DNA of 64,000 nt from Mesorhizobium sp. SARCC-RB16n (lineage in GTDB: Bacteria > Pseudomonadota > Alphaproteobacteria > Rhizobiales > Rhizobiaceae): the NCBI RefSeq assembly GCF_008520305.1, contig NZ_ML703276.1, forward strand, positions 32,814 to 96,813, written 5' to 3'. Under the pieces are notes generated by a model that was given only the letters and a program-made list of their open reading frames with translations, was not told where the DNA came from and did not search any database. The position numbers and the translations under genes were made by a program. This document shows positions 46,490 to 56,752 of the stretch, in pieces; position 1 is the stretch's first letter, and every line of letters starts with the position of its first letter.

Positions 46490-46738
46490 AGGGAATGCTG
46501 CATTAGAGAAGCTCGAAGCTTAGAATTCGCCAGCCAAAAGGAAGACTGTCTACAGCTCGGCTCCAGAGAACCACCTTTAGTTGCAAAGCAGGCTATCGAT
46601 AGAGGCGGCTGTCCATTGCTGCAAGGTTTTGTCAGTATCCCGTGTGACAATAGATGCTGGATCCGAACAGACAACTCTCCCGCTAGGCTGAACTGCTTGG
46701 CATACAAGTCGTAAATTGTTTCGAGATTGGATCAAGTT

Positions 46739-47359
46739 ATGCTTGACTCAGTAGCACAGCAAGGAACAACGCGATCAAAATTGCGCTGGAGACTGTGTTG
46801 GGAAAACGAGCTTTCTCTTGACGACCATGTGGAACTTGCGGCGTTCTTCCGAGCAATCTATGGTCCGACCGGGATATTCAATGCCAAACCATTCGAAGGC
46901 AGTCAGAGTTGGGGCGGTGCGAGGCCTGAACTCCGTGCAATCGGCTATGACTCGAAAGGGGTAGCCGCCCACATCGGTCTGCTGCGCCGCTTCATCAGGA
47001 TTGGCGCGATCGATCTGTTGGTGGCGGAGCTTGGCCTTTATGGGGTGCGTCCGGACCTTGAGGGGCTCTGGATTGCGCATTCAGTCCGGGTCATGCATCC
47101 AGTCTTGCGGGAGCTCAATGTCCCATTCGCTTTTGGCGCGGTTCGACCCGCGCTGCAGCAGCATGTTGCAAGGTTCAGCCGGCACGGTTTGGCGACGATT
47201 ATGGCTGGTATCAGCCTGCGATCCACCCTTCCACGTGCGCTTCTCGACAAACCGCCCACCCGCACCGAGGACGTAGTCCTCATCGTTCTCCCGATTGCAC
47301 AGCCGATGTCCGAATGGCCGGCCGGCACGATAATCGATCGAAACGGGCCAGAGCTGTGA
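46739..47359 (+). CDS. nodA: NodA, N-acyltransferase
   Basis: A 206-aa enzyme that adds the fatty acyl chain to the de-N-acetylated chitooligosaccharide. The core is unmistakable ([46 protein letters not shown]). The ATG at 46739 is preferred to a TTG at 46727, though neither has a strong ribosome site, and the N-terminus is longer than in many NodA. The stop overlaps the nodB GTG. Confidence 0.95.
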   Translation: MLDSVAQQGTTRSKLRWRLCWENELSLDDHVELAAFFRAIYGPTGIFNAKPFEGSQSWGGARPELRAIGYDSKGVAAHIGLLRRFIRIGAIDLLVAELGLYGVRPDLEGLWIAHSVRVMHPVLRELNVPFAFGAVRPALQQHVARFSRHGLATIMAGISLRSTLPRALLDKPPTRTEDVVLIVLPIAQPMSEWPAGTIIDRNGPEL

Positions 47360-48033
47360 GACCCCTCAGCTGCATACCCGAATTGCGCGGTGAATGTGGC
47401 GAGGGCGCCGGCGATCGCACAGTTTATTTGACGTTTGACGACGGTCCCAATCCGCGCTGCACGCCGGACATCCTCGATCTTCTTGCGGAAAACCGGGCGT
47501 CGGCAACTTTCTTCGTCGTCGGGGCGTATGCGGCGGAACATCCCGAGCTCGTCCGACGGATGGTTGCAGAAGGGCACCGGGTTGGCAATCACACAATGAC
47601 GCATCGCGAGCCGTCCGAATGCCACCTTGGCCAGGTACAGTATGAGATACTCGAGACAAACAGGGTCGTCCGGTTGGCATGTCCCGAGGCCTCACTGGCG
47701 CATATGCGCGCGCCGTATGGCAATTGGACGGAACAAGTCCTCACGACCTGTGCGCGCGCTGGTCTGACGCCGGTCCACTGGTCGATCGACCCTCAAGACT
47801 GGTCTCGGCCCGGCGTCGAGGCAATTGTCGATACGGTAATGGCCTCCGTCCGCCCGGGCTCAATCGTGCTCTTGCACGATGCCTGTCCCCCCAACGAGTT
47901 CAGTCCAAATGCTGAGGCCGGTCAGCGGGACCAGACGCTGAATGCCCTGTCTCGTCTGATCCCAGAGTTGCACGAGCGGGGATTTGCAATCCGCTCCCTC
48001 CCCCAACCCACTGAACAAAGCGACATCCCATGA
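47356..48033 (+). CDS. nodB: NodB, chitooligosaccharide deacetylase
   Basis: A 225-aa polysaccharide deacetylase removing the N-acetyl group from the non-reducing end. Catalytic/metal motifs [12 protein letters not shown] and HTMTH are intact, with APYGNW and [10 protein letters not shown] further on. The GTG start at 47356 overlaps the nodA stop (GTGA); the stop overlaps the nodC ATG. Confidence 0.95.
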   Translation: MRPLSCIPELRGECGEGAGDRTVYLTFDDGPNPRCTPDILDLLAENRASATFFVVGAYAAEHPELVRRMVAEGHRVGNHTMTHREPSECHLGQVQYEILETNRVVRLACPEASLAHMRAPYGNWTEQVLTTCARAGLTPVHWSIDPQDWSRPGVEAIVDTVMASVRPGSIVLLHDACPPNEFSPNAEAGQRDQTLNALSRLIPELHERGFAIRSLPQPTEQSDIP

Positions 48034-49385
48034 ACCTGCTCGACGCAATCAGCATTGGTGCTGTCTCGGTCTACGCATTGCTCTCGACTGCCTACAAAGG
48101 CATGCAGACGGTTTATGCTTCGCCGGCAGACCCGTCCTCGACCTCGGATGGCCCGGCCGGTTCTCGCCTTCTGCCGAGCGTGGATGTCATCATCCCATGC
48201 TATAATGAGGACCCGGACACTCTCTCTGCCTGCCTAGCTTCTATTGCGGACCAAGACTACGGCGGAAAACTGCGGATCTATGTGGTCGATGACGGGTCTG
48301 CAAATCGGGCTGCCGTGGGACCCGTTCACAATATCCATGCGCATGATCCGAGGTTCAACTTCATTCTGCTCCCGCGCAATGTCGGAAAGCGCAAAGCGCA
48401 GATCGCTGCGATCCGCCGCTCATCCGGAGATTTGGTGCTCAACGTCGACTCCGACACAACGCTCGCTTTCGACGTGGTGACGAAGCTCGCGTCAAAGATG
48501 CGAGATCCCCAGATCGGCGCGGCCATGGGTCAGTTGATAGCCAGCAACAGGGACGAGAATTGGCTGACCCGGTTGATTGATATGGAGTACTGGCTTGCTT
48601 GCAACGAGGAGCGCGCAGCCCAAGCTCGTTTCGGTGCGGTTATGTGCTGCTGTGGCCCATGTGCGATGTATCGCCGGTCGGCGCTGCTTATGGTTCTTGA
48701 TCAATACGAAACGCAGCTGTTTCGTGGGAAGCTAAGCGACTTCGGCGAGGATCGCCATCTCACGATCCTCATGCTGAAAGCAGGGCTTCGAACCGAGTAC
48801 ATTCCGGACGCGATCGCGGCAACGGTCGTGCCGGATCGGGTGCGGCCATATCTACGCCAGCAACTGCGCTGGGCGCGAAGCACCTTCAGAGACACGCTGC
48901 TTTCGCTGCGCCTGCTACCCAGCCTTGATCGCTATCTCACCTTGGACGTGGTCGGGCAAAATGTCGGGCCGCTCCTCCTCGCTGTGTCCGTGTCAACAGG
49001 GATCGCGCACCTTGCGCTGACTGACGAAGTTCCTTGGTGGACTGGCATCATGATTGCGGCCATGACGCTGATCCGCTGCAGCGTGGCAGCGTTTCGTGCT
49101 CGCGAATTGCGATTTCTGGGATTTTGTCTCCATACACCCATCAATCTGTTCCTTTTGCTTCCTTTGAAGGCGTATGCGCTATGCACCTTGAGCAATAGCG
49201 ATTGGTTGTCGCGCAACTCTGCTGCCACTGTGCCAAGCAGCGGTGGCAAAGATGTTCCGATCAGAACCCCCAGCGTTGGTTCGAGAACCACCGACGCGTC
49301 GGAAGATACCGCGCTATCGCATAGGCCCACTCTTTTGAGGGATTTTTCGACGGTGACATCATCCGGCATCGGCGCCCAAGAATGA
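48030..49385 (+). CDS. nodC: NodC, chitin oligosaccharide synthase
   Basis: A 451-aa membrane GT2 glycosyltransferase building the N-acetylglucosamine backbone. Key motifs are VIIPCYNEDPDT, VVDDGS, NVDSDT, DFGEDRHLT and QQLRWARS. It has an N-terminal hydrophobic segment and C-terminal membrane helices. It overlaps nodB and the nodS remnant by ATGA junctions. Confidence 0.96.
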   Translation: MNLLDAISIGAVSVYALLSTAYKGMQTVYASPADPSSTSDGPAGSRLLPSVDVIIPCYNEDPDTLSACLASIADQDYGGKLRIYVVDDGSANRAAVGPVHNIHAHDPRFNFILLPRNVGKRKAQIAAIRRSSGDLVLNVDSDTTLAFDVVTKLASKMRDPQIGAAMGQLIASNRDENWLTRLIDMEYWLACNEERAAQARFGAVMCCCGPCAMYRRSALLMVLDQYETQLFRGKLSDFGEDRHLTILMLKAGLRTEYIPDAIAATVVPDRVRPYLRQQLRWARSTFRDTLLSLRLLPSLDRYLTLDVVGQNVGPLLLAVSVSTGIAHLALTDEVPWWTGIMIAAMTLIRCSVAAFRARELRFLGFCLHTPINLFLLLPLKAYALCTLSNSDWLSRNSAATVPSSGGKDVPIRTPSVGSRTTDASEDTALSHRPTLLRDFSTVTSSGIGAQE

Positions 49386-49711
49386 TTGCGAATCGAAGGG
49401 AGACGGACTTGGCAGAGCATGACAGTCGCCATTGGCCGCATGTAGAATTGGCCACAGACGATCCCTGGCGGTTCGACGGCAATCCGTTCGAAGGCAGGCG
49501 TCACCCGCAAGCGCTCGACCTGTCGCTTACCCAGGGATCTGTCACAAACGCCCTGCAAATCGGATGCGCGGCTGTGACATTTGACGAAGTCTTTCGCCCG
49601 GCGGCTATAACCTCAGGGTGCCGCTTGTCGGCGCTGGGACACCCCGCTGGCGCCGACACCGCGACGGCACGTCACCGGAGACCAGGTCGATCGTCAGCAG
49701 AGGCCAAGTGA
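49382..49711 (+). pseudogene. nodS: Truncated nodS (Nod-factor N-methyltransferase)
   Basis: The start overlaps the nodC stop, as for an intact nodS. The first part matches NodS (VELATDDPWRFDGNPFEGRR, LSLTQGSVTNALQIGCAA, the SAM-binding motif I region). From about codon 60 similarity fades and the frame stops at 109 codons, about half the usual length of some 200. The rest of the methyltransferase domain is missing, so N-methylation is unlikely from this copy. Confidence 0.75.
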
Positions 49712-49793
49712 ACCATCAACAAACATTCCTCGCTGGCTTTGGAAGTCCCGTTCGGCTTCAGGTGCATCGGATTCCGGCAGACGGGAGGGCTGA

Positions 49794-50045
49794 ATGGAGG
49801 CATCACATTTCTTGATACACGTGATCGGCGCATCGGTGGCTTCCGCCTTGTTGACCTATTGCTTGACCAGTTCGCTCGTTCAGACGGCTCTCTGCGCCGT
49901 GCTAGCTCAGGTCGGGTATTTCTTGGCGATGCTCTGTCTGGTGTGGAGAACCGAGCAGAGGTCCACGAGGCGTTCGCGACCACACACAACAGAGGCGGAG
50001 CGGTTGAGTGAAGTCAGCGACGATCACTCTGGGAAGGCCGAATAG
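49794..50045 (+). CDS. ExoX-like small membrane protein (second copy)
   Basis: An 83-aa protein with two membrane helices and the same helix-2 core as the copy at 5401-5661 (here LAQVGYFLAMLCLVWR), followed by a basic tail. It has a GGGAGGG site before the ATG. ExoX-type proteins limit exopolysaccharide synthesis, so this copy would tie polysaccharide production to nod induction if read from the nodA nod box. Confidence 0.65.
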   Translation: MEASHFLIHVIGASVASALLTYCLTSSLVQTALCAVLAQVGYFLAMLCLVWRTEQRSTRRSRPHTTEAERLSEVSDDHSGKAE

Positions 50046-50072
50046 CCTGCGGGCTCCAAGAAAGGAGGCACT

Positions 50073-50252
50073 ATGCGCATGGACGGCATGAAGGTGATGC
50101 GTGACGGGGTGATTGCCCATGACGAGGACCGACGCCTCTTCTGTCACTTTGAACAGGAGCAGCAAGGCGAGGCTCCGCCCCGTCAGATCCACAGGCGTGG
50201 ACCGCCGTCGCGGGACACGGTCGGCACGCTAGGGATGGGGCCAAGCGAGTGA
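50073..50252 (+). CDS. 59-codon ORF coupled to nodI
   Basis: ATG at 50073 has a near-perfect AAAGGAGG site. It encodes a charged soluble peptide ([19 protein letters not shown] begins it) and its stop overlaps the nodI GTG start (GTGA). Coupling on both sides argues for a real gene. No family recognised. Confidence 0.6.
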   Translation: MRMDGMKVMRDGVIAHDEDRRLFCHFEQEQQGEAPPRQIHRRGPPSRDTVGTLGMGPSE

Positions 50253-51307
50253 GCGCGTTCTGGCAGGGCGACGCCAACTCGTCAGCCGAGGCCGTCAGCG
50301 GGGCGCCCTCCCCCTCTCTCCCTCGCGAGATCGCGAGTTTATGCAGGCCACCTGAGGCTGGTCGACTACCTTCTGCAGAGGGAGACAAGCACATATCCAC
50401 GCTAGCAATCGACCTTGACGGCGTGAGCAAGTCGTACGGCAACAAGTTGGTTGTGAACGGGCTGTCGTTCACTGTCGCGGCAGGAGAATGCTTCGGCCTG
50501 TTGGGCCCGAACGGGGCCGGCAAAAGCACGATCACGCGTATGCTCCTCGGCATGACCCCGCCTGATTCCGGCAAGATCACGGTGCTCGGCATGCCAGTAC
50601 CAGCACGCGCGCGCCTGGCACGCGGACGCATTGGAGTCGTCCCGCAGTTCGATAACCTTGATCTCGAGTTCACCGTACGTGAGAACCTGTTGGTGTTCGG
50701 GCGCTACTTCGGCATGAGCACGCGTGCGCTAAAAGCGGTCGTACCATCCTTGCTTGAGTTCGCCCGCCTCGAGAGCAAGGCTGATGCCCGCGTAGGCGCG
50801 CTGTCCGGTGGCATGAAGCGCCGCCTGACGCTCGCGCGAGCGCTGATTAACGATCCGCAGTTGCTTGTCATGGACGAACCCACCACAGGCCTCGATCCGC
50901 ACGCGCGCCACCTGATCTGGGAGAGACTGCGCAAGCTCCTGTCGCAGGGCAAGACGATCATTTTGACCACGCACTTTATGGAAGAGGCCGAGCGGCTGTG
51001 CAACCGCCTTTGCGTTCTTGAGAGAGGGCGCATTATCGCTGAGGGTCGACCACACGCGCTGATCGAAGAGCAGATCGGGTGCGACGTTCTCGAAATATAC
51101 GGTGGTGATCCGCATGAACTGAGTGCGATGATCGAGCCATTCGTACAGCGCATCGAGATGAGCGGTGAGACACTTTTTTGCTATGGGCCCGATCCAGAGC
51201 AGGTGCGTATGCAACTGCAAGGACGCGCGGGTCTGCGTCTCCTGCAGCGTCCACCGAATTTGGAGGACGTTTTTCTGCGGCTGACCGGGCGCGGGATGGA
51301 GAACTGA
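50249..51307 (+). CDS. nodI: NodI, Nod-factor export ATPase
   Basis: A 352-aa ABC ATPase with Walker [12 protein letters not shown] (about 86), signature [15 protein letters not shown] (about 184) and Walker [13 protein letters not shown] (about 205). With NodJ it exports lipochitooligosaccharides. The GTG at 50249 overlaps the 59-codon ORF; the N-terminal 45 residues before the ABC domain are non-conserved, so a later start is possible. Confidence 0.94.
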   Translation: MSAFWQGDANSSAEAVSGAPSPSLPREIASLCRPPEAGRLPSAEGDKHISTLAIDLDGVSKSYGNKLVVNGLSFTVAAGECFGLLGPNGAGKSTITRMLLGMTPPDSGKITVLGMPVPARARLARGRIGVVPQFDNLDLEFTVRENLLVFGRYFGMSTRALKAVVPSLLEFARLESKADARVGALSGGMKRRLTLARALINDPQLLVMDEPTTGLDPHARHLIWERLRKLLSQGKTIILTTHFMEEAERLCNRLCVLERGRIIAEGRPHALIEEQIGCDVLEIYGGDPHELSAMIEPFVQRIEMSGETLFCYGPDPEQVRMQLQGRAGLRLLQRPPNLEDVFLRLTGRGMEN

Positions 51308-52092
51308 TGATGGGTCACGGTTATGCGGCGGCTCTGCCGGCCAACCCTTGGAACTGGGTCGCTGTATGGCGCCGTAACTACCTGGCCTGGAAGAAAGTGG
51401 CGCTTGCGTCGCTCATCGGGAATCTGGCCGACCCTATGATCTCCCTGTTCGGGCTCGGCTTTGGCCTCGGGATAATGGTGGGTCCCGTCGAGGGCACGCC
51501 GTACATCGCGTTTTTGACAGCCGGCATGGTCGCTGCCAGTGCGATGACCTCCTCCACTTTCGAAACGATCTATGCAACTTTCGGCCGAATGCAGCGGACC
51601 TGGGAAGGAATCCTTCACACGCAGCTCACGCTCGGCGACATCGTGCTGGGTGAATTGGCGTGGGCAGCCACGAAGGCCTTTCTGGCCGGCACAGGAATTA
51701 TGATAGTGGCCACTGCGTTGGGCTTAGTGGCTTGGCCATCCGCTCTTTATGCGCTGCCAGTTATTGCCCTTTCGGGCCTAGCCTTCGCGAGCCTGGCTAT
51801 GGTTGTGACGGCGCTTGCGCCCAGTTACGACTACGTTGTCTTTTATCAGACGCTGGTCATCACACCCATGTTGTTTCTATCGGGGGCTCTGTTCCCGGTC
51901 AGCCGAATGCCCCGTGTTTTTCAGCAGGTAGGCGGCTTCTTGCCGCTTGCCCATTCGATCGAACTCATTCGGCCGGCCATGCTTGGCCGCCCGGCCGTCA
52001 GCGTCGGTCTGCATATCGGGGCGCTGTGCATCTACACAGTGTTGCCGTTCTTCCTGTCGTCAGCGCTGCTGCGTCGGCGCCTAATGCCATGA
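51307..52092 (+). CDS. nodJ: NodJ, Nod-factor export permease
   Basis: A 261-aa ABC-2 type membrane protein with six predicted helices; family segments include [30 protein letters not shown] and [17 protein letters not shown]. The ATG at 51307 overlaps the nodI stop (TGATG), fixing the start. Confidence 0.95.
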   Translation: MMGHGYAAALPANPWNWVAVWRRNYLAWKKVALASLIGNLADPMISLFGLGFGLGIMVGPVEGTPYIAFLTAGMVAASAMTSSTFETIYATFGRMQRTWEGILHTQLTLGDIVLGELAWAATKAFLAGTGIMIVATALGLVAWPSALYALPVIALSGLAFASLAMVVTALAPSYDYVVFYQTLVITPMLFLSGALFPVSRMPRVFQQVGGFLPLAHSIELIRPAMLGRPAVSVGLHIGALCIYTVLPFFLSSALLRRRLMP

Positions 52093-52680
52093 CGGGTGGA
52101 CGATCGATAAGAAAGAAGGAATCAACTACTTTCAAGTTGGGGCCGGCAACATTGCTTGCTGTAGATGGTCGCGCTTACATCTTGCGCAGCTTCACTCGCT
52201 TCCTATCCCGCCCTTACCAAGGATCACACCCACCTCCGTCCAATGGCATTAACAAGCTGAAGGTGGCCGGTAACGGCTGCCATTCCTAGGCGTGTGCATA
52301 CCATAACCTAGTAAGTGCTTCAGGTGAGAACCGCGGCTGTGCCGCTGGCCACCAAAAGGGTGCATGTCTAAGGCAATTAAGTGCTTTTTCCAGAGGATGT
52401 ATCACGGTTGCGGCTGCGGGATCACCTTCCGCTCGCTTCCGACACGGAGATGGTGCACAGGCAGCCGACCACTCCGGCGTGTCTAATCCTGGCGGATACC
52501 GATATCCGGCCTGCTCGGGAAGACCGCTTCGCATCCGGGCAGAAAGCAGAAAAAGCCCCGACACTTGTTGCATTTGTCGTTTCCGCGACGCGTGTTCTCA
52601 ACCGCCTCCCCTGGACCTCAGCCTGTTAATTCCCAGTAACAAATGCCCGAGATCCTTTTCGCAGTTGGCATGATTTTTGA
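52093..52680. other. Intergenic region downstream of nodJ
   Basis: No gene recognised in about 590 bp. This marks the change from nod genes to the LuxR-linked accessory cluster. Confidence 0.4.
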
Positions 52681-52727
52681 AGCTCGTGTTTGGAGGATGC
52701 CTCGGTATTGTAGGCATACAACGAGCT
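52681..52727 (+). promoter_or_regulatory. Nested inverted repeats in the luxR-type gene leader
   Basis: AGCTCGT (52681-52687) pairs with ACGAGCT (52721-52727) and, inside it, ATGCCT (52697-52702) pairs with AGGCAT (52712-52717). It ends 24 bp before the start codon. It could be a regulator-binding dyad or an RNA stem affecting translation. Confidence 0.4.
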
Positions 52728-52751
52728 CAAAACACGAAGAAGGGAAATCCG

Positions 52752-53504
52752 ATGCCCTTCCAGTCCAGCGACCCTCGCGACGCGTTTGCGCTGGAGTTCG
52801 GTCGATTTATTGAACACGTCAATAGTACTGCCCGGTCCGAGCTATTATTCGGCGTCTTAAGAGCCTTCGCGATGAAGTTCGATTACCCATGGATTGCTTA
52901 TGGCTCTCCCACGGCAGAACAGAGATGTTTGGAGCCGCCACAGTACGATCCGATGGTCATGCTGAACTATCCTACTGAATGGCAGGAGCGCTGCTCCCAA
53001 ATGGGCTACGGCAAGCTAGAGCCGACGGTCAAAACGAGTCGGGCCCGATTGGGTGTCTTTCGGTGGAGCGAAGTGTATACCGATGCGAGCACGACGAGGG
53101 AGGAGCGCCATGTTTTCGACGAGGCGGCGGCGTTCGGGCTGACATCAGGGATCACTGTTCCATTGCACGGGCCCGACGGCCATTTTGCTATCATGAGCTT
53201 CGCTCAGCCTCGCAACCGCGACTTCCAACACGGAACAATCGCCTATTTACAGCTTGCCGCCTCTCATTTCCATTTGCAATTCGCCAGGTCCCGAGTGTAT
53301 GCGGACGTTCCCAACCTCACACGGCGAGAAAAAGAATGTATACTTTGGGCATCAAGAGGTAAATCCTCTTGGGAAACAGGAATGATTATGCGTATATCTT
53401 TGAACACCGTAAATTTTCACCTGAAGAACGCCATGAGAAAATTGGACGCCTCCAACCGAACAGTCGCAGCAATGAAGGCAGTACGCTTCGGCATTATAGA
53501 GTGA
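52752..53504 (+). CDS. LuxR-family regulator, autoinducer-binding type
   Basis: A 250-aa protein with an N-terminal autoinducer-binding-type domain (about 20-165; FDYPWIAYG, GVFRWSEVY, GLTSGITVPLHGPDG) and a C-terminal LuxR HTH (LTRREKECILWASRGKSSWE, LNTVNFHLKNAMRKL). An AAGGGA site precedes the ATG at 52752. No luxI-type synthase is in the window, so it would be an orphan here. It lies beside, and convergent to, the first ATP-grasp gene. Confidence 0.85.
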   Translation: MPFQSSDPRDAFALEFGRFIEHVNSTARSELLFGVLRAFAMKFDYPWIAYGSPTAEQRCLEPPQYDPMVMLNYPTEWQERCSQMGYGKLEPTVKTSRARLGVFRWSEVYTDASTTREERHVFDEAAAFGLTSGITVPLHGPDGHFAIMSFAQPRNRDFQHGTIAYLQLAASHFHLQFARSRVYADVPNLTRREKECILWASRGKSSWETGMIMRISLNTVNFHLKNAMRKLDASNRTVAAMKAVRFGIIE

Positions 53505-53813
53505 AAACTGGCATCAGCAGGCACATCCGGTCTTTACGAGGTTGCTGTGCAATCTAACGTCACGGCCCGTGCCTGTGAGGGCCTAAAGGCAGCGTTAACA
53601 AACTCTTGCCGGCCACACGCCAACGCTGCCGTGTCCGCATTATGGGGAACATCCTTGCCTAGGTGCCCAATAAAACCGGGTCTTCCCAGCAGTCGTCCAC
53701 CGCTGTCGCCGAGGCGGCGCGCGGTTGCCGACCCAGATCCGGCCGAATCTGGTGCCATCGGGACGCGGCGAACGCTTAAGCAGTCACCAGTGCTTCCGCA
53801 AGGTTTCCTCTCA
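53505..53813. other. Gap between convergent luxR-type and ATP-grasp genes
   Basis: About 310 bp; no gene or clear terminator recognised. Confidence 0.35.
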
Positions 53814-55073
53814 TCAGTCTGGAAAATCAGGGGCGCCAAATTGTTCCTCTTCGCCAGCGGTCGAAAATGGCGTAATCGACCAACCGATCAAGTCAATGGC
53901 ACGTTGAACTATCTCCTCGGTCTGCGCGAGACACGGTGAAACGCCAACCACATATCCCATACGGTCGCGGTTATCCCCCTTGTTTACGATCGGGCACCGG
54001 GGTTGAACATACAATCTGACCTCGGCGATACCTGGCAATGCAGCCGCCTGACTGTCGCCACTGATCCATTCGAGAGTGCCATCTCCATCCGCAATTAGGG
54101 ACTGCGCGATTGCGGTACGCGAATGCTTTTTGCGCAAATCCCATTCGTCACCGATAGCGAGCTTGATGTGCTCGGTGAACAGATCGACACCGAATGCCAG
54201 CTGTAGAAGTTGGGGATCGGGGGCACCGGCAAGACGGGGATTGACTTCAATGACTACAGGACCGTGTTTCGTCCATCGGAACTCAATGTTTGTGGGTCCC
54301 CAGCCAAGTCCGAGAGCTCGCAAGCAGTTCATTGAAGCTTCGCGGAGACGGTTCTGTTCATCGTCAGTCAAGACGGCCGGAAAGATCAAGCGCCGAAAGA
54401 CGAAATACGGTGGCGGACCGTACTCGGCGGCGCCTATCCCAAGGACCTCATCTCCCATTATGGCCGCGAAATAATGGGTCCCTTGGGCGAATTCTTCGAC
54501 CAGCATCTCCGGCGAAGAGCGCCAATTATGTTTCATCGCCAGCAGATACGCCGCATGTTCGGACACCTCATCGGCGTCCCGGCACAATCGGACGCCCCGA
54601 CCACCGCTGCCTACCGATGGCTTAAGAATGACCGGCAGGCCGATCTCTGCGGCTGAACTTCTGACTTCAGCCGCGTTAGCCGCCATGCTATAAGCAGGGA
54701 TAGGAACGCCAGCCTCCGACAGAAGCTTACGTTGAATAAGTTTGTCGCAGCATTGCTCAACAGACGCGGAGTTCGGACCCGGTAGATCGAAAAAGCGGCA
54801 CAGCTTGCCGACTGTCGAGTAGAACGACTCTGTGGCGCTCGTGATGCCAGCAACCTCGTAGCTCTCGCGTAGCTGAGAACATTGGAGGATTAAGTCATTG
54901 ATGTTGCCTGTATCTACCCGAACAACAGTGAGATCTTCGGTGGTAGAAATTCCGTATCGATCTGGATCGGATGACAGCATTATCGGATGCAAGCCAAGAC
55001 GCTGAGCCGCTTTGACATAGAACGCGCCATTGCTCCTCGTGGTCTCCAGCAAGATGAGAGCTCTTGTTGCCAT
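53814..55073 (-). CDS. ATP-grasp ligase (carnosine-synthase/biotin-carboxylase-like)
   Basis: A 419-aa ATP-grasp enzyme, expected to join a carboxylate to an amine via acyl-phosphate. It shows the N-terminal preATP-grasp fold, the nucleotide lid (LPVILKPSVGSGGRGVRL), LVEEFAQGTHYFAAI, and the metal-binding end GPTNIEFRWTKHGPVVIEVNPRLAG. Length and pattern fit amino-acid ligases of small peptide pathways better than primary metabolism enzymes. It has a GAGGA site upstream. Substrate unknown. Confidence 0.82.
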   Translation of the reverse strand: MATRALILLETTRSNGAFYVKAAQRLGLHPIMLSSDPDRYGISTTEDLTVVRVDTGNINDLILQCSQLRESYEVAGITSATESFYSTVGKLCRFFDLPGPNSASVEQCCDKLIQRKLLSEAGVPIPAYSMAANAAEVRSSAAEIGLPVILKPSVGSGGRGVRLCRDADEVSEHAAYLLAMKHNWRSSPEMLVEEFAQGTHYFAAIMGDEVLGIGAAEYGPPPYFVFRRLIFPAVLTDDEQNRLREASMNCLRALGLGWGPTNIEFRWTKHGPVVIEVNPRLAGAPDPQLLQLAFGVDLFTEHIKLAIGDEWDLRKKHSRTAIAQSLIADGDGTLEWISGDSQAAALPGIAEVRLYVQPRCPIVNKGDNRDRMGYVVGVSPCLAQTEEIVQRAIDLIGWSITPFSTAGEEEQFGAPDFPD

Positions 55074-55307
55074 GGTCGATCGGTCCTCACCTGTTACTGC
55101 GCCAATACTGCATTGAGGTAATCACCCTCAGGGGCAAAGGATTCCCGTCGGAAGAATAGTGGCTCGCTCGCCAAAACCTGTCTCACAAGCCGCATCAGAC
55201 TGCCGCCGCCCCGGCGGTGTGACCAGGGTACGGGGAGCCGGGGCAATCACAAGAGGCACACCGGGAAAGCCGGCATTGCCTCCCGCGCCCGGTCATTCAT
55301 TCGCGGG

Positions 55308-56267
55308 TCAACTTACATAATTCAAGTATGGCTTGTACAACGGAAACGTAATGTCTTCTGGCATCTTTGTGATCACTCCCAATGCAGAGATGGCATTGTA
55401 ATAAGCAACCTCACGCGGCATTCCTTTGTCCGCCTCCGCTAACGCCCCCAATACGCTCTGCGCCGTGTGAAAGTCGATATTGAAGGAGATCGACGTCGTT
55501 AAGCTGCGAACGTGATGGAGCGTTCCGGGCGGCATGTAAAGCATGTCGCCAGCCCTTACGGTGATGGTGACGGGTGTCGCATGCCGGTACTGCGGAAAGC
55601 GCAAGTAGTCCGGTTGCTCAGGGTCTACATCAAACCATCTCCAACTACGGCGCCCACAGCACGCAGCCTGACGTGGAGGAAGGATGGTGAACTGTTTCGC
55701 GCCATAAATCTGGAAAAACAAATTGTGAGTAAGGAGCGTGTCGAAGTGAAGAGGTGTAACCGTACCGGCCGGACCCATGAAAAACTGCGAATAACGCCAC
55801 CAATGCTTGCGGTACCACGGGCTAAGGTAGTTTACTTGAAAGGGTTGGCAATCCCCAGCCAGGCTCTCCACAAGCGTTAGAAGTGGAATGTCGTGGCAAT
55901 ACGGAACTGCAGTTGGTCTCGGTGAGTCTTCGCCTTTGCGTACCGGCTGCTCCTGGAGGAACCGCGTGTAATCCGAGAGCTTCCAGGAGGAGACCTTAAT
56001 TTCACCGCCGTCGAGCGTCTTGACCGGTATAATAAGTGCGCCAGCAACTTGTTCCAGATATTCAGGTGACCAGCGCAGGCAGGCGCTCCAACCAGAGCAC
56101 GCACTACGGAGAAGGACCGGTCGCATTGCATCTCGGTAATTGTTTGCAAATTCGAGGTCGGATAGTACTGTCGGGCTAGCAACCGATGACCATCCCGAAT
56201 CTTCTAGCGTCGACAGTGAGTAGTCATACGGCGCTTGGATTGACGTTCCCGTCTCTTGTCCAACCAT
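55308..56267 (-). CDS. Cupin/JmjC-type (cupin_8) Fe(II) oxygenase
   Basis: A 319-aa JmjC-like protein. Metal ligands are suggested by the HFD pair in VTPLHFDTLLTHNLFFQIYG and the distant histidine in MPPGTLHHVRSL; KQFTILPP supplies the usual 2-oxoglutarate lysine position. Predicted to hydroxylate a small molecule or peptide residue using O2. An AAGGAA site precedes the ATG. Same strand as the flanking ATP-grasp and GNAT-like genes. Confidence 0.8.
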   Translation of the reverse strand: MVGQETGTSIQAPYDYSLSTLEDSGWSSVASPTVLSDLEFANNYRDAMRPVLLRSACSGWSACLRWSPEYLEQVAGALIIPVKTLDGGEIKVSSWKLSDYTRFLQEQPVRKGEDSPRPTAVPYCHDIPLLTLVESLAGDCQPFQVNYLSPWYRKHWWRYSQFFMGPAGTVTPLHFDTLLTHNLFFQIYGAKQFTILPPRQAACCGRRSWRWFDVDPEQPDYLRFPQYRHATPVTITVRAGDMLYMPPGTLHHVRSLTTSISFNIDFHTAQSVLGALAEADKGMPREVAYYNAISALGVITKMPEDITFPLYKPYLNYVS

Positions 56268-56752
56268 ACTGTTTTTCCTTCGCTTCCATCCCGCATGGAC
56301 GTTTGTGGCTGCGCCGTGTCCCAGCGGCCCGTTACCACAAATCTAAGAAATGACTCCAAGCTGCTCAACCACCAATCTAGGTAGGCTTCGAAGTCCGGTC
56401 GCACCCTGCGAGCACTTAGGCGTGCTGCTCGGAAGGTGCGCGATGTTCAGAATCTCCGACTGGAAAAGTTGCTCACCTCGGCAAAGTTCCTTTGTGGGGA
56501 CGTGGTCGTTCAATGTCGCACCGGGGCCGCTAGCCTAGCGCGTCACAGGTGTCCCCTCTGGCAGAATTTTGGTGGCTTTTGCGAAAGAAGGAGTGCGGAG
56601 CGACTCTCGGCCGCTCGCGGCAGTCCGTGTAGGTCAGATGGTCCCGTCTTCAACAGCGCGAAAGGAACCCGGTTTGCAGCCTTGCCAGTTCATTACAAAT
56701 TGATTGGACAGTAATTGTGTAGGAAAGCAGCTTACGATCTAGAGTTTCATAT
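56268..56752. other. Gap between cupin and GNAT-like genes
   Basis: 485 bp with no recognisable gene. Base composition is lower in GC than in the nif region, as across this whole cluster. Confidence 0.35.
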
